A program made the translations under genes and the position numbers. Positions 1 to 11,796 of a stretch of 64,000 bases of DNA are shown piece after piece. The notes below the pieces were generated by a model. The model saw nothing but the letters and a program-made list of their open reading frames with translations. It was not told where the DNA came from and did no database searches. The first letter of the stretch is position 1; every line of letters starts with the position of its first letter. The stretch comes from Metellina segmentata (Eukaryota; Arthropoda; Arachnida; Araneae; Tetragnathidae): assembly GCA_947359465.1 (NCBI GenBank), contig OX375872.1, positions 76,737,100 through 76,801,099 on the forward strand, written 5' to 3'.

Positions 1-149
1 CGCATCTACTGAGATGTATGTTCTCAATACCTTTTGCGCAGTCTGTTCATTTGTTGTCGGTAATCCGTAATTGAACGCGACAGTTTTATTTGAATTGACT
101 GTGCCCAGTTGCAAAATAAAACTCCTCTCAAGCGGCTACCATTTCTAGT

Positions 150-935
150 CTAGTCCCCGGTACCAAGTTAGATGACAGGACCTATATACGGTAAGGGGAC
201 GGGTCCTGATACCAATTTAGATGTCTCTAGGTTAGATGAAGGACCTGGGTACTAGGTTAGGTGATGGACCCGGTGCAAGGTTAAATTACTCAAACGGTAG
301 CAGGTTAGATGACGCACTAGGTGCTGTGTTAGATGACTAACCTAGCTACAAAGGTTAGATGATGAACATCGGTGTAAGATTATTTGTAGGCCCCCGCACC
401 AGGTTAGATGACTGATCCAGGTTCCATGTTAGAAAACAGTCCAGGGTTCCAAATTAAATCGCTCGCCCCGGTACCAGATTAAATGACGGGCCAATGTACT
501 AAGTTAAGTGATGGGCCCGTTAAAAGCTTGTATATAACGGCCACTATGCCAGGGTAGATGACGGGACCTAGTACCAGTTAGGATGACGAACCCAGTTTTT
601 TATGGTAGATGACAGATCTAGGTATTACATAGGCTAAACGTAGGTAGTGGACCTCAGCACAATTTTTAATGAATCTAACGGTATCAGGTTAGAAAACGGC
701 ACCCGGCTCCAGGTTTGACGGCCCCAGTACCGTGTTATTTGGTTCTAGGTGGTGGGTCCCAGTACAAAGTTAAATGATTACCAGAAATACCACGTTAAAT
801 GACAGACCCAGGTTCCAGATGAGACGACTGGTCCTGTTACTATGTTAAATGACGGACAAATTAGATGACAGACCCCAGTACAAGGTTTGATGACTGACCC
901 CAGTACCAGGTTCTTTGATAGACCTCGTTTCTAGG
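150..935. repeat. Degenerate minisatellite, unit about 25-30 bp
   Basis: Dozens of imperfect units resemble AGGTTAGATGACGGACC followed by a CAGTACC-like stretch. Unit length and sequence drift along the array. No reading frame is conserved. Confidence 0.8.
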
Positions 936-1107
936 CTATTTTTTTTTAATTCTTGAAATCAAAAATTAGTTTTTCTACATTCGTTTAGAATTGCAAATTT
1001 ACATCTATCATTTTTGAGTGCTCTTCCAAAAAGAAAACCTAAATTAACGCACTTTTTTTACAACTGGAATTTCTTTTTTAATAAAAAACTACCACAAATT
1101 TTACTTC

Positions 1108-1215
1108 AAAAGTAGGTAGCTAGTAGAATTAATGTCATGCAGGAGGAACGCAACGGGCTATTGGCAACGGCCCAGGTTCAATCTCGCAGAGAAAGATCAT
1201 ATTACGTCATAGGCT
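1108..1215 (-). repeat. SINE family A, 3'-end fragment
   Basis: Read on the minus strand this is the 3' body and TACC-type tail of the tRNA-derived SINE described at 40048. The tRNA-like head is absent. Confidence 0.6.
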
Positions 1216-3809
1216 ATGAAAGGCGTTCTAAAATGCACCTGTGATAATTCCTAACTAGATAGGAGATATGCTAATATTTTCTCTCGCACTTTATAGTCTA
1301 ATTAAAGCAACAAACTCCTAAAAGCTTCAATATTTTTGTTTAAAGTATCATATTTTTGCTAAAAGCATCAATATTTTTGCTTTATCTTAAGAATTTCTGC
1401 GGCTTTGGAAAAATTAAAATGTTTCTGAAATTTATCTAACGAAAAGTATTCCAACCTAAATGTCACGATAAAACATCTGGCTCTACTTAAAAATGCTTTT
1501 TTCTTACTGTGCTAGAATTCTCTATACATGCCAACAATTAGCATTTTGTTTCGGTGAGAAAATAACTTGTTTTTCTTTCAATTCTTATTCTGTGTTACTG
1601 TAAGTAAAGCCTTGACATCGTTTGAATAAATTCCAGCTAAAAATATAAAGATTTTTAATAAATATATGCAAACTTTATAAAGTATTCACTGTCATAAATT
1701 GTTTTTATTTGAATTTCTACAGAACTTTGCTTATAACGATGTGAAATTTATGGACCAGAAGAGAAACTATTCATTTCAAAAATGAGAAATAATTAAATTA
1801 TACACAGTTTAATTCTAAATTTTAATTTATTTTCCATTTAACAAGCGTGAAATGGAAAATTAATTAACATTCTGAAAGTAATAAATAGAGAAATAGTGCA
1901 TTTGAAAATAAACGGAATCGTTACATTTCCAGTAAAAATGGAGATTTGGCAGAAATATCTACCAATCATATATTTTTACAAACTTCAAATCTTGTTTTTT
2001 TTATACCTCAAAGAAAAGTTTTCACACTGTTTGGATGTCTTTTTACAGCAATCGGCTATTATTTCGTTCCAAAAAATGCATTTTCTTCTAGTACAAAAAT
2101 ACACAAAAAAGAACACGATTCGCCTGCATATTATTCAACGTTCAATATTTCGGAATGTCGATATTTAAATGAATATATGCTATATGTTGTTCAAGTTACT
2201 ACGAGTTATGGGCTTATGATCTTGGACACAAAAAGATTACTCCATGGATATACCTTCACCAAGGAAAATAGAAAAAAAAGTATTAAAGTATATGTTCAAT
2301 TAGACATCTAATATTACACAATTTTTACAAAAAACCAAGTTAATATTGAAAGGCGTGGTTTATTACTTTAACGTGTAATGAACAAAGGTAATTGGAAATC
2401 GTATTTATTCAGATTTTACCTAATAAATACTGTACACGTTTAAGACATAGACTCTATAACTTTAGAACTCCAATTACCACCGACCTGCGTCCCTTTCTTT
2501 GTCCACTCTAATATTACATTTCCAATGGCTATTTCCTATTATAACATTTCTCAAATCTCTATGAAAAAAAGTCCAATTAAATGAAGAAACAGGATAGGCC
2601 GAAATGTTAGACCTACCCTTTATCTCTTACAATTTAGTACCGCCTATTAGTTGCAAATTAAAGGACTTTAACAAATGTGTTACTACCTTAAGCAACAAAG
2701 GTTAGTTCCACTGTCACTGGGGTGTAAGTTTTGTATGTTATTTTTCGTTGTCACTGTTCTTGGTTAGTATTTCTTGACGCAGTAAAGCATTTTTACAAAG
2801 CGGAAGGTTGTCCAGTCTTGTATTTCCATGTTTTTTATACATCGATTATTATTTTATTAGTAGAATATTTATATAGTTTATATATAGAAATCCCCCTTTT
2901 CACCAATCTAGCTAAGTTTTAGCACTTACTAAAAGTTATACTTTACCGGGAATTTTAAGTAGAGTGCCTTCAATTTTATATGGCGTTTTGAGGAGTTCTA
3001 CTTTGGACTTTGCACTATAAAACCCGCATAACCATTCAACTTTGATAGTAAAGTATCGAATTATTTTGTGATTTTTAATCATAATTGAAATGATTATCAA
3101 CTACATTACACTTGTATATATTAAAGATATGAATCTTTTAAAGCTATTGTTTCTTTTAGAAACCTAGACAAGCGCTAATCATCTCAGAGAGATTAACAAA
3201 ACTCTTGCTTTTGAAAAAACCGTTTCCGTTTATAAACAGGGGCTTGAAATCAACTAATAATAGTGACTAAAGAAATGTACATGAAACTAATTCTATTCAC
3301 TGCTTAATCGATTGTTGTATTACATCAGAGGATCGGAGACGCAAGTGGACGGATGATATGATGAAACAACTCATTAAGTATATATGTCGCTCTTTGATCT
3401 ACTTTCCTAATGAATACGACAATTATTGGCATTGGAGCCAAGATGAGGTCAGGACATATGAAAGGAGATCTAATGATCTTCAGAGAACTGAATCCTTTAA
3501 CGAACATCCATTGCTATATGTTGATTCTATAGAGCGCAATCATCGATCGATAGTCTTCAAAGTGTAGGATAAAGACTTCATTAATCAAATGTATGTTATT
3601 GCGACAAAAAGACTTAATTTAGTTGGCTATGTGATGAATGAAACGCGGAGTTACGAAACCCAAAAGAGTTTTTATAATTTTCATTAATGCTGACTCTAAA
3701 TATATATAAACAAAGAAGTGTGTAATACGCAATATGCATTCACTATTCTGGTGGTTGTTTTGATGAAGTATCCCTCGTCAATAGCAAAAACAGGACAGGA
3801 TTAAATATA
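1216..3809. other. Unclassified AT-rich segment
   Basis: No gene or known repeat recognised. Short reading frames here (for example a 69-codon frame at 3358-3567) are kept in the duplicated copy at 8847-9056, but the copies are young, so this does not show coding function. Confidence 0.5.
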
Positions 3810-4908
3810 CAAAGGGCGTTCCATAAAAACTGAGAGTAAAATCATAAAAAATTAAGAAATATATTTACAGAAAAAAATACACCATTCTTTTTTTTCAAAA
3901 TACCTTCCCTCAGATGATAGGCCACGGTCCCATCGTTCAACCCACTTTTCAAAACAAGTTGAGAAGCCTTTTTCTGGAAGCTGCTGCAAAGAGCCCTACA
4001 CTGCTGAAATAACTTCAGAATCTGTATTAAATTTTCTACCACGGAGCGTCTCCTTCAACGTCGAAAACAGCCAGAAATTGCATGGTGTGAGATCTGGACA
4101 GTAAGGGGGATGTGGCATAATTTTAATATTGCATTTACTAAGATATTACTGAACTGAAGTAGCGACATGCGGGCGAGCATTATCGTGATATAATGTCCAA
4201 TTCCCTACCAGTTCATGCCGCTTTCTCGATGTGTGTTGTCGCAAAATTTTCAAAACTGAAATATAATATTCACCATTCACAGTAGTTTCTGGAGGCACAG
4301 CATGCTGATAGATTTCACCTTTATGATCAAAGAAAATAATCATCATAATCTTTCTAGCAGATTTGGTTTGTCGGATTTTTTTCGGAGGCGGAGAATCAGT
4401 GTGTTTCCATACTCTTGTTGCTTACTTGGTAAGGGGATCAAAATGATGCACCCAAGTTTCATCACCTGTTATTACAGTCTTTAGGAAATTCGGATGATTT
4501 TGAAGCATCTGTTTCCACTCACAACTTTGGTGAATTCTTGTTTTCAGTTGTTCTTTAGTAAAGTAATGAGGGACCCATCTGGAACAAACATGGCGAAGCT
4601 GTAAATTGTTTCGTAGAATGCGAAATATCGACGTTTTAGAAATGTTAGTGGATGTCGCTATCTCTTCACATGTCATTCGTCGATTTTCTTACAAGATTGC
4701 CCCTACAGTGTTAACATTTCGATCATTCACAACACTTTCTGGTCGGCCAGGCTTTGGAGCCAGTTCTGCAGACAAACGTCCTTTTTTTAAATCACCATGC
4801 CATCTAAAAATCGTAGACTCACCAAAACATTTGTCATTGTAAGCTTCTTTCATTAACTTAATTGTTTCTGGAGCTGTTTTGCCCAAACGATAGCAAAATG
4901 TTATGGCA
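3810..4908 (-). mobile_element. Mariner element, truncated by duplication junction
   Basis: The left terminal repeat starts CAAAGGGCGTTCC at 3810, preceded by TA. The element runs into the duplication junction at 4908, so the transposase N-terminus and the other terminal repeat are missing. The full version is at 9310-10650. Confidence 0.85.
3842..4908 (-). pseudogene. Mariner transposase pseudogene, N-terminus lost
   Basis: Same decayed transposase as at 9342-10458. Catalytic-region landmarks are VTGDETWVHH (first Asp), LYHDNARPH (second Asp) and CPDLTPCNF, where the third Asp of the mariner DD34D triad has become Asn. In-frame stops split the gene into several pieces. The first roughly 20 codons are missing because the duplication breakpoint falls in the N-terminal helix-turn-helix region. 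It cannot encode an active enzyme. Confidence 0.85.
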
Positions 4909-5639
4909 AATATTTTGATCTAACCTTATATCAAAAACTGAATCGATACTGAAACCGCAGCAGTTTCCTCAACATTTCAAGTACCGGGAAAAGGAAGATA
5001 CTCTAAACCACACACACATCATCTAGTCGTAAATCACTGAGATAGGAAGTCCCATAAAAACACTTTTTCGGACAGACCAGAAATTGATGGAGCCTGTGAA
5101 CTTTTTAACTTACGGAATGAAATAGGGAACGTCAAAGGATTGTGTAAAAAGGTAATAAATACTTTAAAGATACCTCAGGAAGACTCGAAAGAAAAATTTA
5201 TGATCTTGATCAAAAGATCTTGACTTCCAATAGCACCTTTTCTAGTCAAATTGCATAAAATATACTTAGATTAACAAATTATTTATAAGAAAAATTCTAA
5301 GAACGTTACAGATTATTTATGTTTTAACTACAAAATAAAGGATTTGTGTACGGTGCTAAACGAGATCACTCCCTTTTTCTTAAATAATGTAGAATTTAGT
5401 TGTTCAGCTGAAATCCATCTTAGTTGACATTTTTACATGCTGATCAATCGTTGGTTGCAGTGGAATGCTGTGTTGGGAAGAAAACAACAACGCATCTACT
5501 GAGATGTATGTTCTCAATACCTTTTGCGCAGTCTGTTCATTTGTTGTCGGTAATCCGTAATTGAACGCGACAGTTTTATTTGAATTGACTGTGCCCAGTT
5601 GCAAAATAAAACTCCTCTCAAGCGGCTACCATTTCTAGT

Positions 5640-6425
5640 CTAGTCCCCGGTACCAAGTTAGATGACAGGACCTATATACGGTAAGGGGACGGGTCCTGAT
5701 ACCAATTTAGATGTCTCTAGGTTAGATGAAGGACCTGGGTACTAGGTTAGGTGATGGACCCGGTGCAAGGTTAAATTACTCAAACGGTAGCAGGTTAGAT
5801 GACGCACTAGGTGCTGTGTTAGATGACTAACCTAGCTACAAAGGTTAGATGATGAACATCGGTGTAAGATTATTTGTAGGCCCCCGCACCAGGTTAGATG
5901 ACTGATCCAGGTTCCATGTTAGAAAACAGTCCAAGGTTCCAAATTAAATCGCTCGCCCCGGTACCAGATTAAATGACGGGCCAATGTACTAAGTTAAGTG
6001 ATGGGCCCGTTAAAAGCTTGTATATAACGGCCACTATGCCAGGGTAGATGACGGGACCTAGTACCAGTTAGGATGACGAACCCAGTTTTTTATGGTAGAT
6101 GACAGATCTAGGTATTACATAGGCTAAACGTAGGTAGTGGACCTCAGCACAATTTTTAATGAATCTAACGGTATCAGGTTAGAAAACGGCACCCGGCTCC
6201 AGGTTTGACGGCCCCAGTACCGTGTTATTTGGTTCTAGGTGGTGGGTCCCAGTACAAAGTTAAATGATTACCAGAAATACCACGTTAAATGACAGACACA
6301 GGTTCCAGATGAGACGACTGGTCCTGTTACTAGGTTAAATGACGGACAAATTATATGACAGACCCCAGTACAAGGTTTGATGACGGCCCCAGTACCAGGT
6401 TCTTTGATAGACCTCGTTTCTAGGC
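5640..6425. repeat. Degenerate minisatellite, duplicated copy
   Basis: Second copy of the 150-935 array, carried by the segmental duplication. It differs at a few positions, including a short deletion near 6384. Confidence 0.8.
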
Positions 6426-6597
6426 TATTTTTTTTTAATTCTTGAAATCAAAAATTAGTTTTTCTACATTCGTTTAGAATTGCAAATTTACATCTACCAT
6501 TTTTGAGTGCTCTTCCAAAAAGAAAACCTAAATTAACGCACTTTTTTTACAACTGGAATTTCTTTTTTAATAAAAAACTACCACAAATTTTACTTCA

Positions 6598-6705
6598 AAA
6601 GTAGGTAGCTAGTAGAATTAATGTCATGCAGGAGGAACGCAACGGGCTATTGGCAACGGCCCAGGTTCAATCTCGCAGAGAAAGATCATATTACGTCATA
6701 GGCTA
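6598..6705 (-). repeat. SINE family A, 3'-end fragment (duplicated copy)
   Basis: Segmental-duplication copy of the fragment at 1108-1215. Confidence 0.6.
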
Positions 6706-9309
6706 TGAAAGGCGTTCTAAAATGCACCTGTGATAATTCCTAACTAGATAGGAGATATGCTAATATTTTCTCTCGCACTTTATAGTCTAATTAAAGCAAC
6801 AAACTCCTAAAAGCTTCAATATTTTTGTTTAAAGTATCATATTTTTGCTAAAAGCATCAATATTTTTGCTTTATCTTAAGAATTTCTGCGGCTTTGGAAA
6901 AATTAAAATGTTTCTGAAATTTATCTAACGAAAAGTATTCCAACCTAAATGTCACGATAAAACATCTGGCTCTACTTAAAAATGCTTTTTCTTACTGTGC
7001 TAGAATTCTCTATACATGCCAACAATTAGCATTTTGTTTCGGTGAGAAAATAACTTGTTTTTCTTTCAATTCTTATTCTGTGTTACTGTAAGTAAAGCCT
7101 TGACATCGTTTGAATAAATTCCAGCTAAAAATATAAAGATTTTTAATAAATATATGCAAACTTTATAAAGTATTCACTGTCATAAATTGTTTTTATTTGA
7201 ATTTCTACAGAACTTTGCTTATAACGATGTGAAATTTATGGACCAGAAGAGAAACTATTCATTTCAAAAATGAGAAATAATTAAATTATACACAGTTCAA
7301 TTCTAAATTTTAATTTATTTTCCATTTAACAAGCGTGAAATGGAAAATTAATTAACATTCTGAAAGTAATAAATAGAGAAATAGTGCATTTGAAAATAAA
7401 CGGAATCGTTACATTTCCAGTAAAAATGGAGATTTGACAGAAATATCTACCAATCATATATTTTTACAAACTTCAAATCTTGTTTTTTTTTTCTACCTCA
7501 AAGAAAAGTTTTCACACTGTTTGGATGTCTTTTTACAGCAATCGGCTATTATTTCGTTCAAAAAAATGCATTTTCTTCTAGTACAAAAATACACAAAAAG
7601 AACACGATTCGCCTGCATATTATTCAACGTTCAATATTTCGGAATGTCGATATTTAAATGAATATATGCTATATGTTGTTCACGTCACTACGAGTTATGG
7701 GCTTATGATCTTGGACACAAAAAGATTACTCCATGGATATACCTTCACCAAGGAAGATAGAAAAAAAAGTATTAAAGTATCAGTTCAATTAGACATCTAA
7801 TATTACATAATTTTTACAAAAAACCAAGTTAATATTGAAAGGCGTGGTTTATTACTTTAACGTGTAATGAACAAAGGTAATTGGAAATCGTATTTATTCC
7901 GATTTTACGTAATAAATACTGTACACGTTTAAGACATCGACTCTAAAACTTTAGAACTCCAATTACCACCGACCTGCGTCCCTTTCTTTGTCCACTCTAA
8001 TATTACATTTCCAATGGCTATTTCCTATTATAACATTTCTCAAATCTCTATGAAAAAAATTCCAATTAAATGAAGAAACAGGATAGGCCGAAATGTTAGA
8101 CCTACCCTTTATCTCTTACAATTTAGTACCGCCTATTAGTTGCAAATTAAAGGACTTTAACAAATGTGTTACTACCTTAAGTAACAAAGGTTAGTTCCAC
8201 TGTCACTGGGGTGTAAGTTTTGTATGTTATTTTTCGTTGTCACTGTTCTTGGTTAGTATTTCTTGACGCAATAAAGCATTTTTACAAAGCGGAAGGTTGT
8301 CCTGTCTTGTATTTCCATGTTTTTTATACATCGATTATTATTTTATTAGTAGAATATTTATATAGTTTATATATAGAAATCCCCCTTTTCACCAATCTAG
8401 CTAAGTTTTAGCACTTACTAAAAGTTATACTTTACCGGGAATTTTAAGTAGAGTGCCTTCAATTTTATATGGCGTTTTGAGGAGTTCTACTTTGGACTTT
8501 GCACTATAAAACCCGCATAACCATTCAACTTTGATAGTAAAGTATCGAATTATTTTGTGATTTTTAATCATAATTGAAATGATTATCAACTACATTACAC
8601 TTGTATATATTAAAGATATGAATCTTTTAAAGCTATGGTTTCTTTTAGAAACCTAGACAAGCGCTATTCATATCAGAGAGATTAACAAAACTCTTGCTTT
8701 TGAAAAAACCGTTTCCGTTTATAAACAGGGGCTTGAAATCAACTAATAATAGTGACTAAAGAAATGTACATGAAACTAATTCTATTCACTGCTTAATCGA
8801 TTGTTGTATTACATCAGAGGATCGGAGACGCAAGTGGACGGATGATATGATGAAACAACTCATTAAGTATATATGTCGCTCTTTGATCTACTTTCCTAAT
8901 GAATACGACAATTATTGGCATTGGAGCCAAGATGAGGTCAGGACATATGAAAGGAGATCTAATGATCTTCAGAGAACTGAATCCTTTAACGAACATCCAT
9001 TGCTATATGTTGATTCTATAGAGCGCAATCATCGATCGATAGTCTTCAAAGTGTAGGATAAAGACTTCATTAATCAAATGTATGTTATTGCGACAAAAAG
9101 ACTTAATTTAGTTGGCTATGTGATGAATGAAACGCGGAGTTACGAAACCCAAAAGAGTTTTTATAATTTTCATTAATGCTGACTCTAAATATACTCTAAA
9201 TATATATAAACAAAGAAGTGTGTAATACGCAATATGCATTCACTATTCTGGTGGTTGTTTTGATGAAGTATCCCTCGTCAATAGCAAAAACAGGACAGGA
9301 TTAAATATA
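6706..9309. other. Unclassified AT-rich segment (duplicated copy)
   Basis: Duplicate of 1216-3809 with a few substitutions and indels. Frames near 1946-2311 are broken in this copy, which argues against coding. Confidence 0.5.
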
Positions 9310-10650
9310 CAAAGGGCGTTCCATAAAAACTGAGAGTAAAATCATAAAAAATTAAGAAATATATTTACAGAAAAAAATACACCATTCTTTTTTTTCAAAA
9401 TACCTTCCCTCAGATGATAGGCCACGGTCCCATCGTTCAACCCACTTTTCAAAACAAGTTGAGAAGCCTTTTTCTGGAAGCTGCTGCAAAGAGCCCTACA
9501 CTGCTGAAATAACTTCAGAATCTGTATTAAATTTTCTACCACGGAGCGTCTCCTTCAACGTCGAAAACAGCCAGAAATTGCATGGTGTGAGATCTGGACA
9601 GTAAGATAATGATATGAGATGTGGCATAATTTTAATATTGCATTTACTAAGATATTACTGAACTGAAGTAGCGACATGCGGGCGAGCATTATCGTGATAT
9701 AATGTCCAATTCCCTACCAGTTCATGCCGCTTTCTCGATGTGTGTTGTCGCAAAATTTTCAAAACTGAAATATAATATTCACCATTCACAGTAGTTTCTG
9801 GAGGCACAGCATGCTGATAGATTTCACCTTTATGATCAAAGAAAATAATCATCATAATCTTTCTAGCAGATTTGGTTTGTCGGATTTTTTTCGGAGGCGG
9901 AGAATCAGTGTGTTTCCATACTCTTGTTGCTTACTTGGTAAGGGGATCAAAATGATGCACCCAAGTTTCATCACCTGTTATTACAGTCTTTAGGAAATTC
10001 GGATGATTTTGAAGCATCTGTTTCCACTCACAACTTTGGTGAATTCTTGTTTTCAGTTGTTCTTTAGTAAAGTAATGAGGGACCCATCTGGAACAAACAT
10101 GGCGAAGCTGTAAATTGTTTCGTAGAATGCGAAATATCGACGTTTTAGAAATGTTAGTGGATGTCGCTATCTCTTCACATGTCATTCGTCGATTTTCTTA
10201 CAAGATTGCCCCTACAGTGTTAACATTTCGATCATTCACAACACTTTCTGGTCGGCCAGGCTTTGGAGCCAGTTCTGCAGACAAACGTCCTTTTTTTAAA
10301 TCACCATGCCATCTAAAAATCGTAGACTCACCAAAACATTTGTCATTGTAAGCTTCTTTCATTAACTTAATTGTTTCTGGAGCTGTTTTGCCCAAACGAT
10401 AGCAAAATGTTATGGCAGAACGCATTTCGTTTTTTAACTTTGAATCACTCAACTCCATTTCTGTAGTGCAAATAAAAACAGTTCTTTAAACAAGCACGAA
10501 ACTAGGAAAATAAAATATTCTGCTTCGTTAAGAATATTTATAATTGTACAGTTAACAGTTTGAAAAAATCGCCTGCACTTTAATTTTTTACTTTCGCGGT
10601 GTTGCCACTACGTAAAAAAGTCACTCTCAGTTTTTATGGTATACCCTTTG
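9310..10650 (-). mobile_element. Full-length mariner element with TIRs and TA target duplication
   Basis: Left end CAAAGGGCGTTCC and right end GGTATACCCTTTG form imperfect inverted repeats of about 30 bp that share CCATAAAAACTGAGAGT. TA lies directly outside both ends (9308-9309 and 10651-10652). The 1341-bp length is typical for mariner. The transposase inside is dead. Confidence 0.9.
9342..10458 (-). pseudogene. Mariner transposase pseudogene
   Basis: Conceptual start at 10458 (MELSDSKLKNEM), followed by the mariner helix-turn-helix region (about residues 1-85), a linker, and the DDE domain. The motifs VTGDETWVHH and LYHDNARPH carry the first two Asp residues. The expected third-Asp segment after PDLTPC is damaged here by a small replacement near 9605, and the sister copy has Asn at that site. 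Stop codons interrupt the frame at about 10198, 9931 and 9655. The C-terminus keeps a KWVERWDR-type motif in a shifted frame. Related genes in animals are often labelled mariner Mos1-like or SETMAR-like transposase. No function is expected. Confidence 0.88.
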
Positions 10651-10677
10651 TATCTAACCTAATTAAAACACCCATAT

Positions 10678-10942
10678 GTCAAAATCCTTCCAAGGACAAG
10701 GTCGTCATTACGCGCCCTGTCTACTCCTGTGACCCCTAGTCTCTCTCTCTCTCTCTCCCAAACGGGTCTCCCTGATCATTCGGAGAGAAGCCAATGAGTA
10801 GATGCGGCTTACCCCTGATATCTATGTACCTCATATATCATTCATAATAACCCATCGTCTTGTCAATAAATGCTCTTCATTGGATCTCAGTAGTTCTCAA
10901 TGAACTACTAAGGAGTAATCCCTGTTGTCTCGGATTACAACA
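10678..10942. other. Possible LTR-like fragment
   Basis: The segment begins TGTCAAAATCC and ends ATTACAACA. It is richer in GC than its surroundings and contains an AATAAA at about 10866 plus a CT run (10741-10757). These are features of an LTR or its R/U5 region, but no target-site duplication, partner LTR or internal domain is visible. Confidence 0.25.

Positions 10943-10943
<1 letters not shown>

Positions 10944-10983
<40 letters not shown>
10944..10983. repeat. (AT)n microsatellite
   Basis: About 20 uninterrupted AT units. Confidence 0.98.
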
Positions 10984-10986
<3 letters not shown>

Positions 10987-11544
10987 CCGCGGAAGTGTGA
11001 TTATGAAATACGTGCGCTTTCAAATAAACCAGATGGTGTTAGCCGTAAACATCACGTACTTCTATGGATGCTCCACATTAAACAATTGAATTTCCAAAGC
11101 GATGCTATGCATATCACTTCCAACAAGTAGATTCCTGTTATTACGGATACTGACTTTACTTCTACCACAGCTTCATTCTTCGTTGCTAATCAACCTTAAA
11201 ATCAAACAACGTCTAACACTTTCTCGGCTCACTCCCATTTTCTTAAAACAGATCTCACGATCTCACGCAATTGGAAAATAATCAACCAGTGGTAGCATAT
11301 ACTGAATTAATCTCACTACAAAATTTAAAAAGGCGATTACTGTGTGGAACTTAATCCACGACTACAAAATTGACCTACGATAAAGTAGTATATATATGAG
11401 TGCAATTTCATACTATTTTCCAATGTTAATTTATAAAGAATATTTTATCAAGTTTCTAATTTTGTATGGATAAAACGATACAATAACGATAAAATTTAAT
11501 TACTTAATGGTTTAAAATAACACAAATCTAAATATACGTGTAAT
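10984..11544. other. Unclassified segment
   Basis: Mixed-composition DNA with no recognisable gene, terminal repeat or repeat family. Confidence 0.4.
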
Positions 11545-11766
11545 TTAACTCTCCTGGTGGTTGTATAGTCGAGGTGCTCCACCATCATAAGCAAAACTGA
11601 CCAGATATTGATGGACGACGAGATATCTCGTCATTAGAAGAAAAATGACCAAATCTTGATCCCGTCATCATCATCATCATCAAAACATCAGCAATGAGGA
11701 AGAGAAGGAAAATATTGGTCAGATATTAATGGACGAGATAACTCGTAAAATCACTTAGAGGGTTAA
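11545..11766 (+). mobile_element. TTAA-flanked palindrome MITE (family P), copy 1
   Basis: Bounded by TTAA at 11545-11548 and 11763-11766. Left end close to CCCTCCTGGTGGTTG; right end ...GAGGG. A perfect GACGAGATATCTCGTC lies at 11617-11632, and weaker versions lie near both ends. The shared internal order of family P is left end, palindrome, ATTAGCAAAACTGACCAGAT, palindrome, a CATCATCA tract, GGCAATATCTTGATGA, palindrome, palindrome, right end CCACTTGGAGGG. There is no coding capacity. TTAA boundaries and CCCT-type ends suggest mobilisation by a piggyBac-like transposase. Confidence 0.82.
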
Positions 11767-11796
11767 AGAAAATGGCTACATTTTGTGTAACACTAT

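Larger units (their letters stand above)
1..4908. repeat. Tandem segmental duplication, first copy (left end outside window)
   Basis: The sequence matches 5491-10417 almost base for base, with scattered substitutions and small indels. Homology starts at the first base of the window, so the true left end is not visible. It stops abruptly at 4908, inside a mariner transposase gene. The unit holds a minisatellite, a SINE fragment, about 2.6 kb of unclassified AT-rich DNA and the truncated mariner. Confidence 0.93.
4909..10417. repeat. Tandem segmental duplication, second copy (5509-bp unit)
   Basis: Position 5491 repeats position 1. The alignment runs to 10417, where this copy continues into the rest of an intact-length mariner while the first copy breaks off at 4908. 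The simplest reading is a 5509-bp unit running from 4909 to 10417, with the junction at 4908/4909. The equivalent of 4909-5490 should then lie just left of the window. Compared with the first copy, this one has an 11-bp duplication near 9190 and a small replacement near 9605. Segment 4909-5490 itself holds no recognisable gene or element. Confidence 0.85.

Noticed and set aside
3358..3567. 69-codon frame identical in both duplicated copies (also 8847-9056)
   Set aside because: The duplication is too recent for identity to indicate selection, and the protein resembles nothing known.
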